Positions 6,195-7,528 of a DNA stretch of 7,528 nucleotides are shown here, in pieces. Position numbers and translations under genes: made by a program. Under the pieces are notes generated by a model. The model was not told the origin of the DNA, made no database searches, and saw only the letters and a program-made list of their open reading frames with translations. Position 1 is the first letter of the stretch, and each line of letters starts with the position of its first letter. This DNA comes from DATAYF01 sp036272735 (GTDB taxonomy: Bacteria; Chloroflexota; Ktedonobacteria; Ktedonobacterales; Ktedonobacteraceae): assembly GCA_036272735.1 (NCBI GenBank), contig DATAYF010000244.1, forward strand, positions 1 to 7,528, in the 5' to 3' direction.

Positions 6195-6574
6195 GAACAA
6201 GCCCCTTGCTTGTCATTTGTACCGTTATCCTACTTTACTCCCAACCTGGACTCGCTCCAGGTGGCCCGTCAGGTAGATGTGGAGCAGGTATAAGGTGCAT
6301 TTGTTCAAACGCTGATGTATAATCTCCACTATTTCGGCGCAGTTGTGCGCCAAACGACACACCTACACATTGGATGCTTGCATCCGTCGTCCGTTTATAG
6401 AAACGAGGGACAGAGTTGAAGAGGTCCAGGTACATCAAGAGAGGCGTTGGTGAGCCGAATCGTTTGGCGTGCGAGCCCTCAATTGGATGGAGTAGCGACC
6501 TTTGCGCTCACCATCTCCGCTCGTCTGCGGGGCCTTGACCCGCGTGGACGTCTTTTCATTTGGAGGAGAAAAGG
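6195..6574 (+). other. Non-coding leader with several small hairpins
   Basis: No gene is supported here. Perfect short stems occur at 6244-6250/6256-6262 (ACCTGGA, 5-nt loop), 6336-6341/6346-6351 (GGCGCA, 4-nt loop) and 6372-6377/6380-6385 (GGATGC, 2-nt spacer). A consensus TATAAT at 6318-6323 has no good -35 partner. A further stem, GCGGG 6527-6531 with CCCGC 6539-6543 inside CGTC/GACG, is followed by TCTTTTCATTT just before the ribosome site of the next gene, so a terminator or attenuator is possible. Confidence 0.35.
6562..6568 (+). promoter_or_regulatory. Ribosome binding site that fixes the start at 6575
   Basis: GGAGGAG ends 6 nt before the ATG at 6575. The frame is open to a TTG at 6560, but that codon lies upstream of this site, so 6575 is the supported start. 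Confidence 0.7.
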
Positions 6575-7012
6575 ATGTATTCCGATCCAGGTTTCATTGT
6601 AAGTGTAGGGGGCGCGGCCTTTTTCATCCTGTTCGGCCTGTTTTATCTGGTAGCCGCCCGCCGTCGCGCTAGAACGATACGCGTGCTTGAGCAGCGTGGG
6701 AGAGCAATAGCTGTTGAGGTAACAAGTATCCGCTTCAAGGCTCTTAAGCGGTTGGGGAGCTCCTATGGTCGGGTCAGCTTTATCTATGAGTACGAGGGGA
6801 AAGTATATGAACACAAGCAGGCTATTGAAGAACTCTCCGCCCAAGATCTTCTGAGGCATTCAACTCATCCCTATGTCCTGGTTCTGCCAGAAAAACCTCG
6901 TTGTGCAACTAGGCATACTTGTCTGTCCCTGATTTTCTTCTTGGCGGTGAGTGCTAGCTATAGACTTCATGATTATGATCAAGCCAAACAATATAAAATA
7001 CATTGTCGATAA
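6575..7012 (+). CDS. Small membrane-anchored protein, possibly DUF3592-like
   Basis: 145 residues from the ATG behind GGAGGAG. One clear hydrophobic segment at about residues 7-28 (FIVSVGGAAFFILFGLFYLVAA) is followed at once by RRRAR, a stop-transfer pattern placing the rest inside. The soluble part has VEVTSIRF, then YGRVSFIYEYEGKVYEHKQAI and YVLVLPEKPRC, the pattern of DUF3592-type proteins, which have no assigned biochemical role. The last 30 or so residues, after PEKPRCA, read less like the family and overlap the convergent gene on the other strand from 6954, so the 3' end may be truncated or replaced. A weak second hydrophobic stretch (LSLIFFLAVSAS) occurs there. Family call tentative. 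Confidence 0.6.
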   Translation: MYSDPGFIVSVGGAAFFILFGLFYLVAARRRARTIRVLEQRGRAIAVEVTSIRFKALKRLGSSYGRVSFIYEYEGKVYEHKQAIEELSAQDLLRHSTHPYVLVLPEKPRCATRHTCLSLIFFLAVSASYRLHDYDQAKQYKIHCR

Positions 7013-7343
7013 AAAAGCCCATAACTCGTCCATGCGCATTTGTCGATGTACTAAACTGCCAAGGTTCATCCACGATTTGCTCTTCATCAGGAATGCCAAG
7101 CCCTGTTTCGGTGGTCTCTGCCCAGTGAATTGTATGACATCTCAATGTCTTGTTTTGGCTTGTCCTGATCTCTTGAACTGGGACACCAGACAAATCGGCT
7201 AAACGAGTAATCAGCTTTAAAAAATATTTCGTCTCTTTCTCTTCAACGTTAAACTTTGGGTGATCGGACTGAAAATATTTAAAAGAAAAAGAGGGATAAG
7301 ACTTATGCTTATCCCTCTTCTCGCTTTGGGGTAAAAGCTTCAT
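6954..7343 (-). CDS. Unrecognised 129-residue protein ending in an F-Y-I-V-W-L-D-x-x-H motif
   Basis: The N-terminus is basic (residues 1-15), then YPSFSFKYFQSDHPKFN, a helical, charged middle (EEKETKYFLKLITRLADLSG), PWQFSTSTN, and a C-terminal block GRVMGFFIDNVFYIVWLDHN that looks like paired beta strands with conserved aromatics. I have the impression of similar short bacterial proteins with this ending but cannot name a function; a small toxin-like or phage-type fold is only speculation. ATG at 7343 was chosen because the frame upstream, to 7499, runs antisense to a transposase remnant. Ribosome site is weak. It overlaps the plus-strand gene tail to tail by 59 bp. A terminator-like hairpin lies inside codons 9-18. 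Confidence 0.6.
   Translation of the reverse strand: MKLLPQSEKRDKHKSYPSFSFKYFQSDHPKFNVEEKETKYFLKLITRLADLSGVPVQEIRTSQNKTLRCHTIHWAETTETGLGIPDEEQIVDEPWQFSTSTNAHGRVMGFFIDNVFYIVWLDHNHEVYS
7279..7319 (-). terminator. Intrinsic-terminator-like hairpin inside the 5' end of the minus-strand gene
   Basis: A perfect 12-bp stem (7308-7319 with 7289-7300, loop 7301-7307) is followed on the minus strand by TTTTTCTTTT (7288-7279). By shape this is a strong rho-independent terminator for minus-strand transcripts, yet it is only about 25 nt past the ATG at 7343 and within the reading frame. Confidence 0.5.
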
Positions 7344-7380
7344 GGTGGATGCGTGTTTCCCAGGTCCTGGGATACGACGT

Positions 7381-7480
7381 GTCATCGAAGACCCCGTTGA
7401 CCGATGACCATACTGAAACGGACGAGATGTTTCAGTATGCAGGCAAAAAAGCGAGAAACACGCGGATCCAATGGATCCGC
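7381..7480. repeat. Three consecutive perfect hairpins in the transposase remnant
   Basis: GTCATCG 7381-7387 pairs with CGATGAC 7402-7408; the adjacent CATACTGAAAC 7409-7419 pairs with GTTTCAGTATG 7429-7439 around a 9-nt loop; GCGGATCC 7462-7469 pairs with GGATCCGC 7473-7480 around 3 nt. All stems are perfect. Confidence 0.7.
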
Positions 7481-7528
7481 CGCGTCGTCGAGCGAACAAG
7501 CAACGTGGGCGTGGAACCTACGACAATG
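7406..7528 (+). pseudogene. IS1595/ISXO2-like transposase fragment, frameshifted and running off the window
   Basis: Plus-strand codons from 7406 read DHTETDEMFQYAGKK to 7450; from 7453 the next frame reads EKHADPMDPPRRRANKQRGR and then GTYDN to the last base. Joined, this matches the DDE-domain segment T-D-E-x-F-Q-N-A-G-E-K-G...DP-DPPRRRAN of IS1595/ISXO2-like transposases common in Ktedonobacteria. The join needs a -1 change at or near the run of six A at 7445-7450, which fits a one-base loss. The acidic D of TDE (7421-7423) would be the first catalytic residue. The N-terminal part is not recognisable upstream, where the opposite strand is coding, so the copy is probably truncated at its 5' side; the 3' side is outside the window. 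Confidence 0.65.

Noticed and set aside
6479..6859. Minus-strand open frame of 126 codons
   Set aside because: It is antisense to the small membrane protein, which has its own good ribosome site and membrane segment.
7344..7499. N-terminal extension of the minus-strand 129-residue protein
   Set aside because: These codons are antisense to the IS1595-like transposase remnant and do not resemble the rest of the protein.
1..7528. CRISPR array, tRNA, rRNA or phage structural genes
   Set aside because: No regularly spaced direct repeats, cloverleaf-like sequence, rRNA signature or phage gene was recognised.

Overview
The window looks like accessory, mobile-element-rich DNA from a Ktedonobacteria-type Chloroflexota. 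This rests on recognition only: a large membrane-anchored WD40 protein with repeated WSPDG blade motifs, a long ISL3-type transposase with a zinc ribbon and an extra helix-turn-helix, and a DPMDPPRRRANK-type transposase remnant, all of which are common in that group. No rRNA, tRNA or CRISPR array is visible.

Layout. Bases 1-776 are mostly AT-rich and non-coding. They hold a hairpin, an orphan perfect Shine-Dalgarno site on the minus strand, and a promoter-like pair ahead of the main gene. Bases 777-2639 encode a 620-residue protein with five membrane segments and a seven-bladed WD40 propeller predicted to lie outside the cytoplasm.

Bases 2775-6020 form one mobile unit of 3246 bp. It has perfect 36-bp terminal inverted repeats and a shared flanking word, CCATAACTT, as a target-site duplication. 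Inside are an ISL3-family transposase pseudogene (frameshift, stop codon, second frameshift), a decayed inner right end at 4580-4609, and an intact minus-strand passenger gene. The passenger is a winged-helix protein of the AlkZ/YcaQ (HTH_42) DNA glycosylase family with a QAQ motif. The second transposase frameshift falls at the centre of a perfect, loop-less 56-bp palindrome.

Bases 6037-6194 form a small inverted-repeat (MITE-like) element. Bases 6195-6574 are a non-coding, hairpin-rich leader. Next come a small one-pass membrane protein (6575-7012, plus) and, overlapping it tail to tail, an unrecognised 129-residue protein (6954-7343, minus) that has a terminator-like hairpin inside its first codons. 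The window ends in a frameshifted IS1595/ISXO2-like transposase fragment.

The central idea is that a DNA-repair or genotoxin-resistance-type gene sits between intact ends of an insertion sequence whose own transposase is dead, so the unit could still be moved by a related transposase supplied in trans. The WD40 gene, the two small genes and the terminal transposase fragment show no clear functional link to it.
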